A stretch of DNA of 64,000 bases from Chimonanthus salicifolius (taxonomy: Eukaryota > Streptophyta > Magnoliopsida > Laurales > Calycanthaceae). The notes beneath the pieces are model-generated. The model searched no databases and was not told where the DNA came from. It saw only the letters and a list, made by a program, of their open reading frames with translations. Both the position numbers and the translations under genes were made by a program. Below are positions 9,426 to 22,193 of the stretch, one piece after another; positions within the stretch are counted from its first letter, which is position 1; every line of letters starts with the position of its first letter. Location of the stretch: the NCBI GenBank assembly GCA_013350335.1, contig CM023541.1, positions 67,528,592 through 67,592,591 of the forward strand, written 5' to 3'.

Positions 9426-10335
9426 CATCAAGAGGAGGAGCAACGAAGCAACGTGAACATACCAGTGCTGCCTCCTAAATTACAGAATCTAGTTCAAGTA
9501 GTGGTTACTTCAGTGCTCCAACAACACCTGAATGAGAATGGAACCACCAAGGAAAACAATGACAGGAGCATGGTCAGGGATTTCCAGCAACAGCGCCCTC
9601 CTTACTTCAAGGGGAGAGAAGGGGCTGTCGGAGCAGAAAACTGGCTGAAAAAGATTTCACAGATTCTGACTTTGCTAAATATCACGAGTCATGCTCACAA
9701 GATTTTACTGGCTACATCACAGCTGATTGATGATGCTGGTAAATGGTGGGAGGTGATAGAGAAGCAACGAGCACTTATTCCGGAAGGAGAGACGATTGCC
9801 ATGACCTGGGAACAGTTCTCAGCTACCTTTCTGGAACATTATTTTCTTGAGGAAGAGAAGGAGCACCAGACACAGGCTTTTCTATCTTTGGTACAAGGTA
9901 CCATGACAGTGGCAGAGTACCACCAGGAGTTTCTCAGTCTATCTGTATATGCATTCTATATGGTGGATACAGAATATCGGAGGGCACGTAAGTTTGAGCG
10001 GGGCCTTCGGCCTAGCATAAGGGCCAAGGTAACTATATTCAAGGCAACCACATTGGCAGAAGTGGTTAGCAGGGCCACTATAGCAGAGCAAGAGATGGCT
10101 GAGTTGAGGCGTTTTGACATCGCCGAGCTCAAAGTGGGAGGGGTACATTTCAGCCCAACAAGAGGTTCCAACCGAACTCTAGCAGACCATCACCATCTAC
10201 TGGATCAATAGGGGGCTTTCGTCCCAATCATCCCTCCCCATCTGCATCAGTCACTCAGGCTCCTAGAAGTGGGAGCAACTGTTTTCATTGTGATCAGCCT
10301 GGCCATTTTAAAAGGGAATGTCCACAACTCAACAA
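9426..10335 (+). pseudogene. gag: gag pseudogene, 5'-truncated
   Basis: The gag core is readable from HQEEEQ onward: PPYFKGREG, NWLKKISQIL, GKWWEVIEKQ and the region to RATIAEQE. A CCHC zinc knuckle follows at 10280-10321 (spacing CX2CX4HX4C). About 50 N-terminal residues, the leader, PBS and 5' LTR are missing. The truncation lies in the Glu/His minisatellite and joins the terminus of an opposite-strand LTR. A deleted A near 10152 shifts the frame, so gag ends early at 10209-10211 instead of running into the zinc knuckle. The same shift is in copy 2, so it predates the 41-kb duplication. An ATG at 9405 lies in the neighbouring LTR and is not the gag start. Confidence 0.85.
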
Positions 10336-13300
10336 ACCCTCTAATACCAGGGTTCATCTTGTCCACCAGTTAGGCCAACTAATTCAAGTGGAGGCAGGAC
10401 ATTTAATCAGGCGGGACGGCCACCTACAGGATCTGGACGGGTATTCACCTTGGCACCTCCAGCAGCAAAGGATCATTCAGTGATTGAAGGTATGGCAGTA
10501 GTCAGTAGTTCCTACGCCTTTGCATTATTTGATTCGGGAGCATCTCACTCTTTCATATCTGCTGCATCTATAACTGCTACTGGTACATTGGTACAAAAAA
10601 CTGTCCACATCACTCACTATTGTATCGCCCGTCGGAGACACATCATTGAGACTTATATGCACAGCAGTGAATACTGAACTTGCTGGACTCAGATTTGAGT
10701 TCCATTATTTGGTGCTCGATATGTTAGAATATGATATTATTTTCGGCATGGATCGATTGGCTAGTTTTAAGGCCAACATTGATTGTTATCGTTGCAGGGT
10801 GACATTTTGGTCGCCTGAGGGAAAACAACATGTGGTGCGTGCTGATAAACAAAGCAGACTACATGAAGGGTTGAATCATCTGGTATTGAACATTATCAGA
10901 ATCAACAAGGCACTGGTGATTGAACTTCCGGAAATAGTAAAGGACTATGAGGACGTTTTTCCAAAGGAACTCCCTGGGTTACCTCCCATGAGGGAGATCA
11001 ATTTTGAAATCAAGTTGTACCCTGGCACTGCACCAGCAGAGATGTCCGAGTTAAAGAAGTAGATTGATGAACTGCTCAGACTGGGGTGCATTCGGATCAG
11101 TACATCGACTTTGGGAGCTCCGGTTTTATTTGTAAAGAAGAAGGACAGTTCACTCCGTATGTGTGTGGATTACCGAAAACTGAACCAGTTGACAGTCAGA
11201 AACAAGTACCCTCTACCCAGGATCGATGATTTATTTGATCAACTTAAAGGTTCCAGTCATTTTTCTAAGATCGACCTGATGTCCGAATATCACCAAATCT
11301 GGGTTAGGGAGGACATAGAAAAGACAGCCTTCAGAACGCGATATGGACTATATGAGTTTGTAGTCATGCCATTTGGACTCACCAATGCACCGGCTGTATT
11401 CATGGATTTAATGAACAGGATCTTCTGTCCTTACTTGGACCAATTTGTTATTGTATTTATTGATGATATTTTGATTTACTCCAAAACTCAATAAGAACAT
11501 GCTGAGCACCTGAGAATAGTTCTGGACACTTTGAGGAAGAACAAACTATATACTAAAGCCAGTAAATGTGAATTTTGGCTATCTGAGGTCAACTTTTTGG
11601 GACATGTTATATTAGAAGAAGGTATAGCCGTGGACCCGGCTAAGATAGCGGCAGTAAGAGATTGGAAAGTGCCAAGAATGAAACTGAGATCTGTAGCTTT
11701 TTGGGATTGGCAGGTTATTACAGGAAATTTATCATGGACTTCTCAAAAATTGCATCCCCACTTACTCAACTCACTCAGAAAGGAGTCAAATATGAATGGT
11801 CAGATTTGTGCAATCAGAGGTTTGAAGAGCTAAAGAAGAGACTTACCACGACTCCTATCCCAGTTTTGCCGGAAAGAGGCAAGTGTTATGAGGTACAATG
11901 CGATGCTTCAGGAGAGGGACTGGGGTGTACACTCAGTCAAAGTAATCGTGTGGTGGCATACGGATCAAGACAGTTGAAAATACATGAACGCCTCTATCTT
12001 ATGCACGATCTGGAACTAGTTGCAGTGGTCTTCGCTCTCAAAAGCTGGAGACATTATATTTATGGTGAGAAATTTGAAGTGTTTTCAGATTATAAGAGCT
12101 TGAAGTACTTGTTTGATCAGAAAGAGCTCAACTTGAGGCAGCGCAGATGGATGGAATATCTGGCAGATTATGAGTTCGCACTTCGTTATCACCCTGGCAA
12201 GGCGAACAAGGTGGCAGATGCCCTCAGCCGTTTATCACATGCATCTGTGGCATGTTTGATCAGGACAGAATGGGAGATGCTGAATACCATTCGAGAGTTT
12301 AAACTTTACCTCAATAACCATGGGACTATATACAATTTGATCATACGGTCCAACATGGTTACCAAGATTGAACAGGAACAGCGGACAAACCTGGATGTGG
12401 AGGAGATTTGGGCCAAGATGTCTACTGGTGAAATCATACAGGAATGGGAGTTACGACCAGGACAGGGTCTTCTATTCCGAGGAAGGATTTATGTACCTAA
12501 GAGCTGCAGAAAAGAGTTATTGGTTAAGGCACATCAGACCAAACTCTCTATTCATCCGGGCAGCACCAAGATGTATCACGACCTGAAGAGGCATTACTGG
12601 TGGCACGGATTAAAAAGGGATGTAGCAGAATTTGTGGCTCATTGCTTAACGTGTCAGCAGGTTAAGACGGAACATCAGAAGCCACCAAGGTTACTCAAAC
12701 CCTTACCAGTGCCGGAATGGAAATGGGAACACATTTCCATGGATTTTGTGACAGGGTTCCCAAGGTCATCAAAGGCCAACGATGCGATATGGGTCGTGGT
12801 AGACCGACTGACCAAGTCAGCACATTTTATTCCTATTAAGATGACAGACTCATCTGAGACTTTGGGTCGGCGGTATATTAGGGATATCATCAGATTGCAA
12901 GGTATACCTCGGACTATTGTGTCTGACAGAGATGGTCGATTCACAGGCAGAGTATGGCAGAGCATGCAGGCGGCCATGGGAACAGATCTACTAATAAGTA
13001 CGGTATTTCATCTCCAGACTGATGGACAGTCTGAGAGGGCAATACAAACACTGGAGGATATGCTGAGAGCATGTATGCTAGATTTCAAGGGTGGATGGGA
13101 GGATCACTTGCCGTTGGTAGAATTCTCGTACAACAACAGTTACAGGCAAGCCTCCAAATGGCACCATTTGAGGCATTATGTGGTAGACCTTGTAGGTCAC
13201 CAGTGTGCTGGACAGAGGCCGGTGAGCCTGCACTGATTGGACCTGAGTTGGTTGCAGAGACTACAGCGCAGATATAGTTGATACGGAAGCACCTATTGAC

Positions 13301-13778
13301 TGCGCAGAGTCGTCAGAAGAGCTATGCTGACAAAAGGAGGAGGTTCCTTGAATTTGAAGTGGGAGACATGGTGTTCTTGAAAGTCTCGCCACGGAAGGGA
13401 CACATGAGATTTGGAAAAAAAAGGGAAATTGTCGCCAAGATATGTGGGACTGTTTTCAATCATAAGAAGGATGGGGGACGTGCTTATCAATTGGCATTCC
13501 CAACATAGTTGGCATCTTTACATGATGTGTTCCATATATCGATGTTGAGGAAGTATAATCCTGATCCTTCTCACGTACTGAATGTACAAGACATAGAGGT
13601 TCAGTGCGACGTGACATACGTCGAAAGGCCTGTTCGAGTGGTGGACACAGAACAAAGGGTGTTACGGAACCGAGCGATCAAGTTTGTCAAGGTAGTATGG
13701 GATCAACATGGCATTGAGGAAGTTACATGGGAACTCGAGTCGGAAATGAGGAAAGCTCATCCTGAACTATTTATGTAA
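10336..13778 (+). pseudogene. pol: pol pseudogene: PR-RT-RNase H-integrase-chromodomain
   Basis: Domains in order: aspartic protease with active-site DSGA at 10531-10542; reverse transcriptase with the FIDD catalytic motif at 11456-11467; RNase H (CDASGEG, HDLEL, FSDYKSL and the end [13 protein letters not shown]); integrase zinc-binding region (about 12533-12660) and catalytic D (12742), D (12925) and E (13033), the latter two spaced exactly as D35E; then a C-terminal chromodomain-like VKVVWDQHGIEEVTWE before the TAA at 13776. Breaks include TAG at 11060, TAA at 11492, frameshifts in protease, near 11680, 13144 and 13430, and TAG near 13275. In life it would copy and integrate the element. 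The catalytic residues survive in this copy but no intact reading frame does. Confidence 0.9.
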
Positions 13779-13822
13779 ATATTTGAAACCCTACTTCACT
13801 CGATTTTCGAAACGAAAATTTT

Positions 13823-13838
13823 AAAAAGAGGGTTGTAT
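13823..13838 (+). other. Polypurine tract region
   Basis: AAAAAGAGGG followed by six bases (TTGTAT) sits directly before the 3' LTR TGTAAC. The same tract precedes the LTRs at 22621, 55145 and 63914 and, on the minus strand, the one ending at 28145. This is the expected plus-strand primer position for reverse transcription. Confidence 0.7.
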
Positions 13839-16800
13839 TGTAACACCCCGGATTTTCATTTTATTATTTTGTATGAAAATAATCCATTTAATTTGTGAAC
13901 ATTAGTTATGGATTTTAAATTGGGCAAAGAGTTGGGTCATTGGCCCAATTAGGACCCAACGGTTTTGGAATGGGTTGCAATAAAAATTAAATGGAGATGA
14001 ATTAATTAGTAATGTAAAATTAAATAGATAATTGATCATGGCCGATTAATAGGTTGCATATCTATGATTTTGCGCATGGCATATTTTGTTTAGGACTATC
14101 CAAAGTGGGAAGCCAAGGTTGGCAATTGCATATCTATGTTGGGCGTATATATCATCTAAAAGAGGCACAAGGAAAGGGCTCACGGCATTGCTATTCTTAT
14201 CTTAGCATTGGCCGATGGTAATGTATTAAAAATGGCATTAGGGAAGTGTCTAAAATTAAAATTAGGACTCTCCCAAAGTGGGAAGTCTAAACTCGGCAAT
14301 GGCAATCTAAGACAAGGGGTACACAGCATTATTAATCTAAGATAAGGGGTACATGGCAATTACTAATGTATCAAGGAGGTAAGATTATCTTAAGCACTTT
14401 CTAACTTGGGATTAAGAGGGAGTAATAAAAGGAGAGGAGGACAAGGGCACACGGTTTTACACCCTTCATAGCCAAATTTTGTTGAACTCTCTCTACCCTC
14501 TCTTAAGCTCTCATTCACGGCAAGATCAAGAAGAAGAAGTGGAAAGAGGCTAAGGAAGAGAAAGATTGGAACAACAAGAAATCAAACGGAAAAGGTTAGT
14601 AGTCTTATTTGATAAATTTGTTTTGAAATAAAAGAACCATAGGGTTCGGCCAAGGTGTTTGGCCAAACCCCATGGAAGAAGATTGGGTGATGATATGATT
14701 ATTTTAAATGGAAAGAAAGAACCACTATGGCCGAACCCCATGGAAAGTTATGGTTTATTTTATTGGGTTATGAATATTGAAAACCATGGAGGAACATTGA
14801 TAGATTAATGGAAGTTTGAATAATGGAAATAATTATGGGTTTATGTTCATAAATTTCAGATCATGGAAACTTTGGATGGTTAAGTGTTTTGGATTTAAAA
14901 GAGGGAATATGGAACCATAGGGTTCGGCCATGCACTATGGCCGAACCCCATGGAAGGTGTTTGGTTAATTGTTAAATAAGTGTTTGATGTTAAAGGTATG
15001 TAATTTTGAAGGGATTAAATGGAAGATCAATGATTGATAATTTTTAAAAAGAGAGGATCTTGAACCATAGGGTTCGGCCATGGTGTATGGCCGAACCCCA
15101 TGGAGTTATGTAAGTATTATTGTTGAATTTTAATGGACTGAAAAAAGGGTCAAGATCATGAACCATAGGGTTCGGCCATACACGGAGATGGTTACTAATT
15201 TGGAAGGTTGGATGATTATATTGGAAACATTCTAAGTATGGAAGGATTCATGTGTTTTAAATATGGAAACCTTCTAAATATAGAAGGTGGAGATAAATTT
15301 GGAAACCTTCTAAAAATAGGAGGAGTTTAAAATGGGAAGGTTTCTATTTTTGGAAGGAGGTTGCTAACTTAGGAAGCTCTTAATTATGGAAGTTAAATTA
15401 ATTTAGAAAGTGAATGAATTGTCTCAATTGGGTGAGGTTCGGCCATGGTGTATGGCCGAACCCCACTAGAGTTTATTTATGGAGATGATTTTTAATTATA
15501 GAAGTTACATGCTAAACTTGGAAACTTTCTAAATATGGACCTTCTAATTGGGAGTTGTTAATTATGGATTTACTAACAAAATAAGTTGATGAAATGGGAG
15601 TTAGAGATCATGGGCTCGGCCATGTGTATGACCGAACCCCATGAACCAAATGTTATGGTTTGTATGTCATGGTTTATGGATCATGTATGGAATAAATAAG
15701 GTGAATGGATTAATGAAGAGACATAAACATAAGGTAGTAGCAATTCGGTAATATTGGCAAAAAAATGGAGGATCATGGGTTCGGCCATCCATGAATTATT
15801 TTATTGGACTATGTGTTGGGATTAAAGAAGTAAGTATGGGTCTGTTGTGTTTATGTGTTAAGGAGTGAAAGGTTTGAATGATTAAACCAAGGGCAAAGTT
15901 ATGATACATGCTAAGATGGAAGGTTGGCCATGAATGGCAATCTTATAAATATGGGGATTGGTTAATGGACTTTAAATGTTGTAAATTAAGTGGGACTTGG
16001 TTTTGATTTATTATTATATTATAAGGTAACGGGACCTCAGAAGGTGTTTACGATCGTGAGCGGTTACCGGACGAAAGACACAAGGAAACGTAGCGGTCTT
16101 TGGTAGGATTCCACCTCTTTGAAACCATGGTTTATAACATATGTTTATTTTATGTTTCATGAAATTATGTTTCAAAGGATATGCTTTATATTGAATTTCA
16201 AATGCTATGTTTAATTGTATAAATAGCATGTGTTGATTATGTTTCAAAAGTTGATTTTTAATGCTATGTTTATGATATAAAGTAGCATGTGTTTCATTGG
16301 CATCTCATGCATGGCATGGGTGGAGGATTTGTAACCGGAGGGGTCACACTCCGTCGGGGCGTCCGAAAAACCTATGTGCGGGTACCTTGATGTGATTTTC
16401 CATCAGGAAGAATCCGGAGGGTCCACACTCGTCGGGGCGTCTGAAAAACCTATGTGGTGGGTACTTTTATGTACATGTGATGGGTGGGACTCATTGCATG
16501 TCATCATTGGATGGGATTTATATGGTTTTGACATTACAATATATTATATATGTTTTGTACTGACCATGTGTTAGCCATAATGGGAATACCTACTGGGCGC
16601 GTTGTTCTAACGCCCTACTTCTACCCTAGTTGATGATACAGGAAATCAAGGGAACGAAGAACGCAAGACGAGCCAGGCATAGGAGCTTGGATGATTTAGT
16701 TTATTATTTTAATAAAAGTTACTCATGAACTTGTATTTGAGTATCTAGATTTCGGAATGTAATAACTTAGAATGGATGGATGTTAATTTTGATAATTATG

Positions 16801-17119
16801 GTATTTGAATGATAATTAAGGACTTGACGTACTTTGCCATCTGAATGGAATAGAACTTGGTTCTATTATGTTTTGCAATTTGATGTGATGATTCTGCAGT
16901 TATGATTTTTATTCCGCAAGTTGATATTGCTATGTGTGAACCATTTTCGTGGACTTGGTCCATGCACACATAGGGTTGGCCAGTTAAGGGTCGGACTTTG
17001 GAAGTTCGGACTTAGCTCACGTCGTGACGTCCCGCGCTCTATCACTCTACTCTGTTTAAAAAAAAAAAATAGACTCTAATTTACGAGAAGAAGCAAGTGA
17101 AAAAGGGCGGGGCGTTACA
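13839..17119 (+). mobile_element. Complete plus-strand LTR (3' LTR of 9426-13778 element)
   Basis: About 3.28 kb, from TGTAACACCCC to GGGGCGTTACA. It carries a TATA-like box at 14423, donor-like GTTAGT at 14595-14600, hairpins from 14637 to 15643, the AT-rich array (about 15190-15560), the GGTAACGGGACC block near 16024, duplicated CCGGAGGGTCCACACTCC modules near 16340 and 16420, and the terminal CTATGTGTG/CACACATAG inverted repeat (16930-16938 and 16965-16973). The sequence after it has no PBS, so it is not a normal 5' LTR for the remnant downstream. Confidence 0.9.
14637..15643 (+). repeat. Hairpin array in LTR (about 7 copies, plus)
   Basis: Copies lie near 14637, 14714 (3' arm only), 14914, 15065, 15163 (5' arm only), 15431 and 15608. 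The copy at 14637 has the paired change GGCCAAG...TTGGCCAA. Two copies have lost one arm, so arms can be deleted as units. Confidence 0.85.
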
Positions 17120-18497
17120 ATGAAAGTTCGAATAATTTTTCAATAAAGTATGCAAATTTAAAGTTTATGAGACTGGGCATTGAGATGCATGTGACGGGTC
17201 ACTTGATTTTATTGAGACGTGGTATGGGTACGTCCCTCAAGTGATAGTTGATGAGATAAGTATATAGACTCTATGAGTATGGCTTAGAGTAGCTATCAAA
17301 CTGTGGGAACCTCGATATGAAATACGGAGACTTGGGTCCCGTAGGGTTACCGTTGAGGAGTGGATCCTCGCAGGCTTCGTGCTGGAGGACGCTCTCACGG
17401 CTATTTCGCAATTTGTTGTGCGTGGATGCACAGAGCTAGGTACTATTTTACCCCGTGGGGGTGGTGCTAGCTTCGTTAGACGAGGACTGACCACCTTAGA
17501 GCTTGACTGGATCACCCTTGGGGTGAAGGGATACAGGGCGGGGTAGACATGATCACATTGGACGTGGGTCTTCCGCCTAGTAAGTCATGGGACATAAGGC
17601 TTGCTAGGAGTCGGGGTATATTTGTAAGTTGATATGGTTGCCACAGTCGAGTAGTGACTCATTCGAATGATGTTTCTATGGATAGAATATCTCATGGTGG
17701 AAGATGAGTCTGGATAATTATGATCAAAGATGGATTAGTTATGCCTATGAAGGATTATACCCAGAAGGTAATTAACAAAATAGATGATACCACTGATAGA
17801 GTGGTACAGGGATGGATGTGTATACAACGCAGATGGTGATTCCCGTGGGGATTGGATTAATGTCGGATATTGGTACTATGGAGACATTGGTAGTATGATA
17901 GACCGTGGTCAGAGATGACATATGATTTAATGATTGGGGACATTTCGATTACATCCCATGTTATAAGGAAAAGGTGTTAGGAGTATTACGACATTGTATC
18001 ACAGGAAAGTTGGTGCTGAAGATACGTGGTCATAGAAAGTGATGAACAAAAAGTGTTAGTTACATAGTGACTTATGTAACAAATGAAGATATGCTTACAT
18101 TTGGAGATGTAACTTAAGGGAAAAGGGGAAAAGTCTAGTGAAACTCGAATGGGAAGCTATGGCCGATGCCGATGAGACTGATTACTGACTCTGTAGTTAG
18201 CTGATGGAGTTCCAGGAGAGTGAAGTTAGAAATCTAGTTAAAATGGAATCAGCAAAAGACTTGAGCATAGGCTCGTACTGGCAGGCTACCTCACGTAGAG
18301 AGCAGACGAATGAATGTATGAGCGAGTACGTATGGAAAATATCTTGGTAGCAGGTAAAGTGAAATAGAATATATTGATGCTACATAAGATCGTAAATGGG
18401 TTCACAAAAAGAGAGATAACAGGAGAACAGAGAAATATACGAGAATGAAAAACTCATGGGTTGATATGAGTGATTTTGATAATTAAGTGATACTTGA
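17120..18497. other. Unrecognised sequence between LTR and integrase remnant
   Basis: More GC-rich than its neighbours at 17200-17580, with no PBS or gag. Copy 2 differs here by many small indels up to about 17690, then becomes identical. Short reading frames exist (copy 2 has one of 92 codons at 58596-58874), but they are not kept between the two copies, so coding is unsupported. It could be decayed internal sequence of a relative of the same family, or of another element. I do not recognise it. Confidence 0.5.
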
Positions 18498-18924
18498 CAA
18501 AGATTGAACAGGAACAAAGGATAGATCTGGAAATGGAGGATATATGGGCCAGATTTATTGGCAAGGTCATACGGAATGGGAGTTAGACCAGGACAAGGTC
18601 TTATATTCCGAGGAAGGATTTATGTGCTAAGAGCTGCAGAAAAAAGTTACTGATGAGGCACATCAGACCAAACTCTAAACTCAGGGGAGCACCAAGTGTA
18701 TCACGACCTGAAGAGACATTACTGGTGGCACGAATCAAAAGGGATGTGGCAGAATTTGTGGCTCATTGATTAACGTGTCAGCAGGTTAAGACGGAACATC
18801 AGAAGCCACCAGGGTTACTCAAACCCTTACTAGTGCCGGAATGAAATGGGAGCACATCTCCATGGATTTTGTAACAGGGTTGCCAAGGTCTTCAAAGGGC
18901 AACGATCCGATATGGGTCGTGGTT
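18498..18924 (+). pseudogene. pol: Integrase remnant, 5' piece
   Basis: Starts at the position matching 12367 (KIEQEQR) and runs through the integrase zinc-binding region ([20 protein letters not shown]) to the first catalytic Asp segment ([15 protein letters not shown]) and WVV. There are many one-base indels. It breaks at GTGGT, where a minus-strand LTR is inserted, and resumes at 22194. Confidence 0.85.
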
Positions 18925-21900
18925 TGTAACGCCCCGCCTTTTTCACTCGCTTTTTCCCATAAAAGTAGAGATATGTTTTTTAGTTAAACAGAGTAGAGTG
19001 ATAGAGCGCGAGATGTCACGATGCGAGCTAGTCCGAACTTCCAAAATCTGACCCTAACGGGCCAACCCTATGTGTGGATGGTCCAGTCCAATAAAATGGT
19101 TCACACATAGCAATATCAAAATGCGGAATAAAAATCATAAACTGCGGAATCATAACATAAAAAATGCGGAAGCATAATAGAACCAAGTTCTATTCCATTC
19201 AGAGCAAAGTATGTCAAGTCCTTGTCCATAATTAAAACTCAAAAGTATCAATAAATCAGCTGGCATCTAAGTTATTACATCCGAAATCCAAATATCAATA
19301 CAAGTTCATGAGTAACTTATTCAAAACATATAAAATAGGTCGTCCAAGCTCCTATGCCTGGTTGTCTTACGTTCATCGTTCCCCTCAATACCTGTATCTC
19401 AACTAGGTAGAAGTAGGGCGTGAGAACAACGCGCCCAGTAGGTATTCCAGTACGGCTAAACACATTGTTAGTACAAAACATATATTAATATTAAAACCGA
19501 AGTATAAACCATGCCAGGCAATGATGAAAAATATGCAATGAGTCCCGCACATCACATGTACATAAATGTACCCACCACATAGGTCTTGGAACGCCCTGGC
19601 GATTGTGGACCCTCTGGAATATTCTTGATGGAATCACATCAAGGTCCCGCACATAGGTTTTCGGACGCTCGCGGAGTGGACCCCTTCGGTTATAAATCCT
19701 CCACCCATGCCATGCATGAGATGCCAATTGAAAACACATGCTATTTTAATAACATAAACATAGCATTTAAAATCACCTTTTAAACATATCAATCCAGTTA
19801 TTTAAACAAGTTAAAACATAGCATATGACAATCAATAATAAAGCATATGTCTTTGAAACTATTTCATCAATCATAGATAAAACAAGTGTACAAAACCTAT
19901 GGTTTCAAAGAGGTGGAATCCTACCAAAGAAGTACGTGTCTTGAGTTTTTCGTCCAAGGAATTCATCACCGATCGCGCACACTTACGAGATCCGTACCTT
20001 ATAAATAACAATTATCATAACCAAATCCCACTTGATTTTCACAATTCCAAGTCCATAAACAAAACCCCATGGGGTTCGGCCAACACATGGCCGAAACCCA
20101 TGGTACCTTTTTCATACTTATTTACGAAATTGACAGTGTCCATAACATAGCCCTTTTTCTTTGCTTAGGTTCCAAATCATCCATCCTGTTTCTTTAATCC
20201 AAGCACCTAGTCCATAAAAATAATTCATGGGGTCGGTCATGGCCATGGCCGAACCCAATGTCCAATATCAACATATTTACAAAAAATGTCATTGGTCCCA
20301 TATTCCTTTAAATCTACAATAATAGACCCTATAAATTTCATAACCAAACAAGTCCATCAAAACACAACTCATGGGGTTGGCCAACACCATGGCCGAACCA
20401 TGGTTCTCCACTTTGGCGTGTAATTACTTTTGCCATTCCTTCCTCAATAATTCATAACACCATGTTTGTAGCCTTTCCTTTTATTTTAAAAATACACAAC
20501 ACATAACTCTAACATGGGTTCATAATTGATTCATAAACCAGCCCTAACCATGCCTTAAAATACCAGTTGATCCTTTAATTCGGACCATGGGGTTAGGCCA
20601 TACACCTGCCGAACTATGGTGTATAGTTTCCAATTAAACTCCACCTTTCCATAATTGGAAGGTTTCCTTAATTAGACTCCACCTTGCTATTATTAGAAGG
20701 TTCCAGTTTAAACTTCCTACAAATTTCAACATCCTTCCATAAATGGAAGGTTTCCAGATAAGTATACCTTCCATAATTAGATGGTTTCCATAATTAGGTT
20801 CCAACCTTCCATAAATGGAAACTTCTAAGATTAGAAAACTCCTTTCCAAAACTTGGAGTGCTTTCCAATTTAGCCACCCTTCCATACATGGAAGCTTTCT
20901 AAATTTAGCAACTTCTTTCCAAAATTGAGGCTTCAATTTTAGCAACCTTCTTCCAAAATTAGAGGCTTTATAATTTAGGAACTCCTTCCATAAATGAAGC
21001 TTTCTAAGTTTAGCAGCCTTACTTAATTAGTAGTTTCCTATTAAATCTCCATTCCAAATCCATCCACCATTCAAAATACCCCATGGGAACACGGCCATAC
21101 ACCATGGCCGAACCCTATGGTTCATGATCTTGGCCATTGGAGATCCAATCAAAATCGATCACCAATCCAATTAATGTTGGTGGGGTTCGGCCATACACCA
21201 TGGCCGAACTCACCCTTCCTTCATTACTTAGATCCAACAACTTAGCTCATAAAAAACATCATGGTCTCCATGCCAGGCCGGCCCCAATCCCTATCCAGGT
21301 CTCCATTAACGATCATGGGTCTTACATTTAATTAATTAAAATCATCAAATATCATTGGTGTGTTCGGCCATACATCAGGGCCGAACCTCACCCTTTCTTT
21401 TCCATCCTTTGATCCAAAACACTTAATCATCAACATGGTTGGCAATGCAATGGCCGACCCATATTCTTATTTATCTCTCATTCAAATCATTAAACCATCA
21501 TCCAAACTCCGCCATAGGGTTCGGCCAAACACCATGCCGAACCCTTGGTTTTATTTTAAAATAAAATATTAAACAAGATATAACCTTACTCTTCCAATCT
21601 TTCTTCTTTCCTTAGCCTCTTTCTTTTTCTTGATCTTTCTCTTCCAATCTTTTCTTCCTTTCTTTTGGCGTGAGAGAGAACTTGAGAGAAGGAGAGAGAG
21701 ATAAAACTCGGCAAACAAGAGTGTAAAACCGTGTACACCTCTTGATCGCTCCGTTTATCACTTCTTTGATCCAATATTAGAAAGTGGTTAAGATAGGCAA
21801 CTCCTCCTTTGGCCGTGCGCCCCCTGTTATAGATGGCCATTGCCGCACCCTGCCGAACTATAAGACCTTCTTAATCTTATTAGAAAGTACAATGCGCATG

Positions 21901-22193
21901 ACCTTAATCATAATCCAAGTAATTTAATTTAATTTAAGACAATATACATTCCCTTTTTGAATATCACATGCGCATAATATGGATATTATTATCTCAAATT
22001 CGCCATGCATACATCTTTTAATGTAAATGCACACTAAATTATTCAAACATTTAATTTTAATAAGACCAATTCCAACATTGGTTGGTCTAATTGGGTCATG
22101 GCCCAATTCCTTACCTATTTAAGATCGAATCTAAAATTCACAATTGAAACTAGATAGATTCATAAAAAAATCAATTGAAATCCGAGGTATACA
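18925..22193 (-). mobile_element. Solo LTR inserted in integrase remnant
   Basis: About 3.27 kb. On the minus strand it starts at 22193 with TGTATACCTCGG (a variant of TGTAACACC) and ends at 18925 with GGGGCGTTACA. No internal region accompanies it. The host integrase sequence continues across it, and the flanks read GTGGT on the left (with one extra T) and ATGGT on the right, which fits a 5-bp target duplication with one change. Many hairpins here carry deletions (20067-21548). The donor site is degraded to GGTTATA near 21584. The sequence looks noisy or older than other LTRs. Confidence 0.85.
20067..21548 (-). repeat. Degraded hairpin array in solo LTR
   Basis: About eight hairpin relics from 20067 to 21548. 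Most have 1-4-base losses in arms or loop, such as AACACATGGCCGAAACCC at 20080. The AT-rich semi-palindromic array lies between, about 20630-21060. Arms are less complementary than in the other LTRs. Confidence 0.8.
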
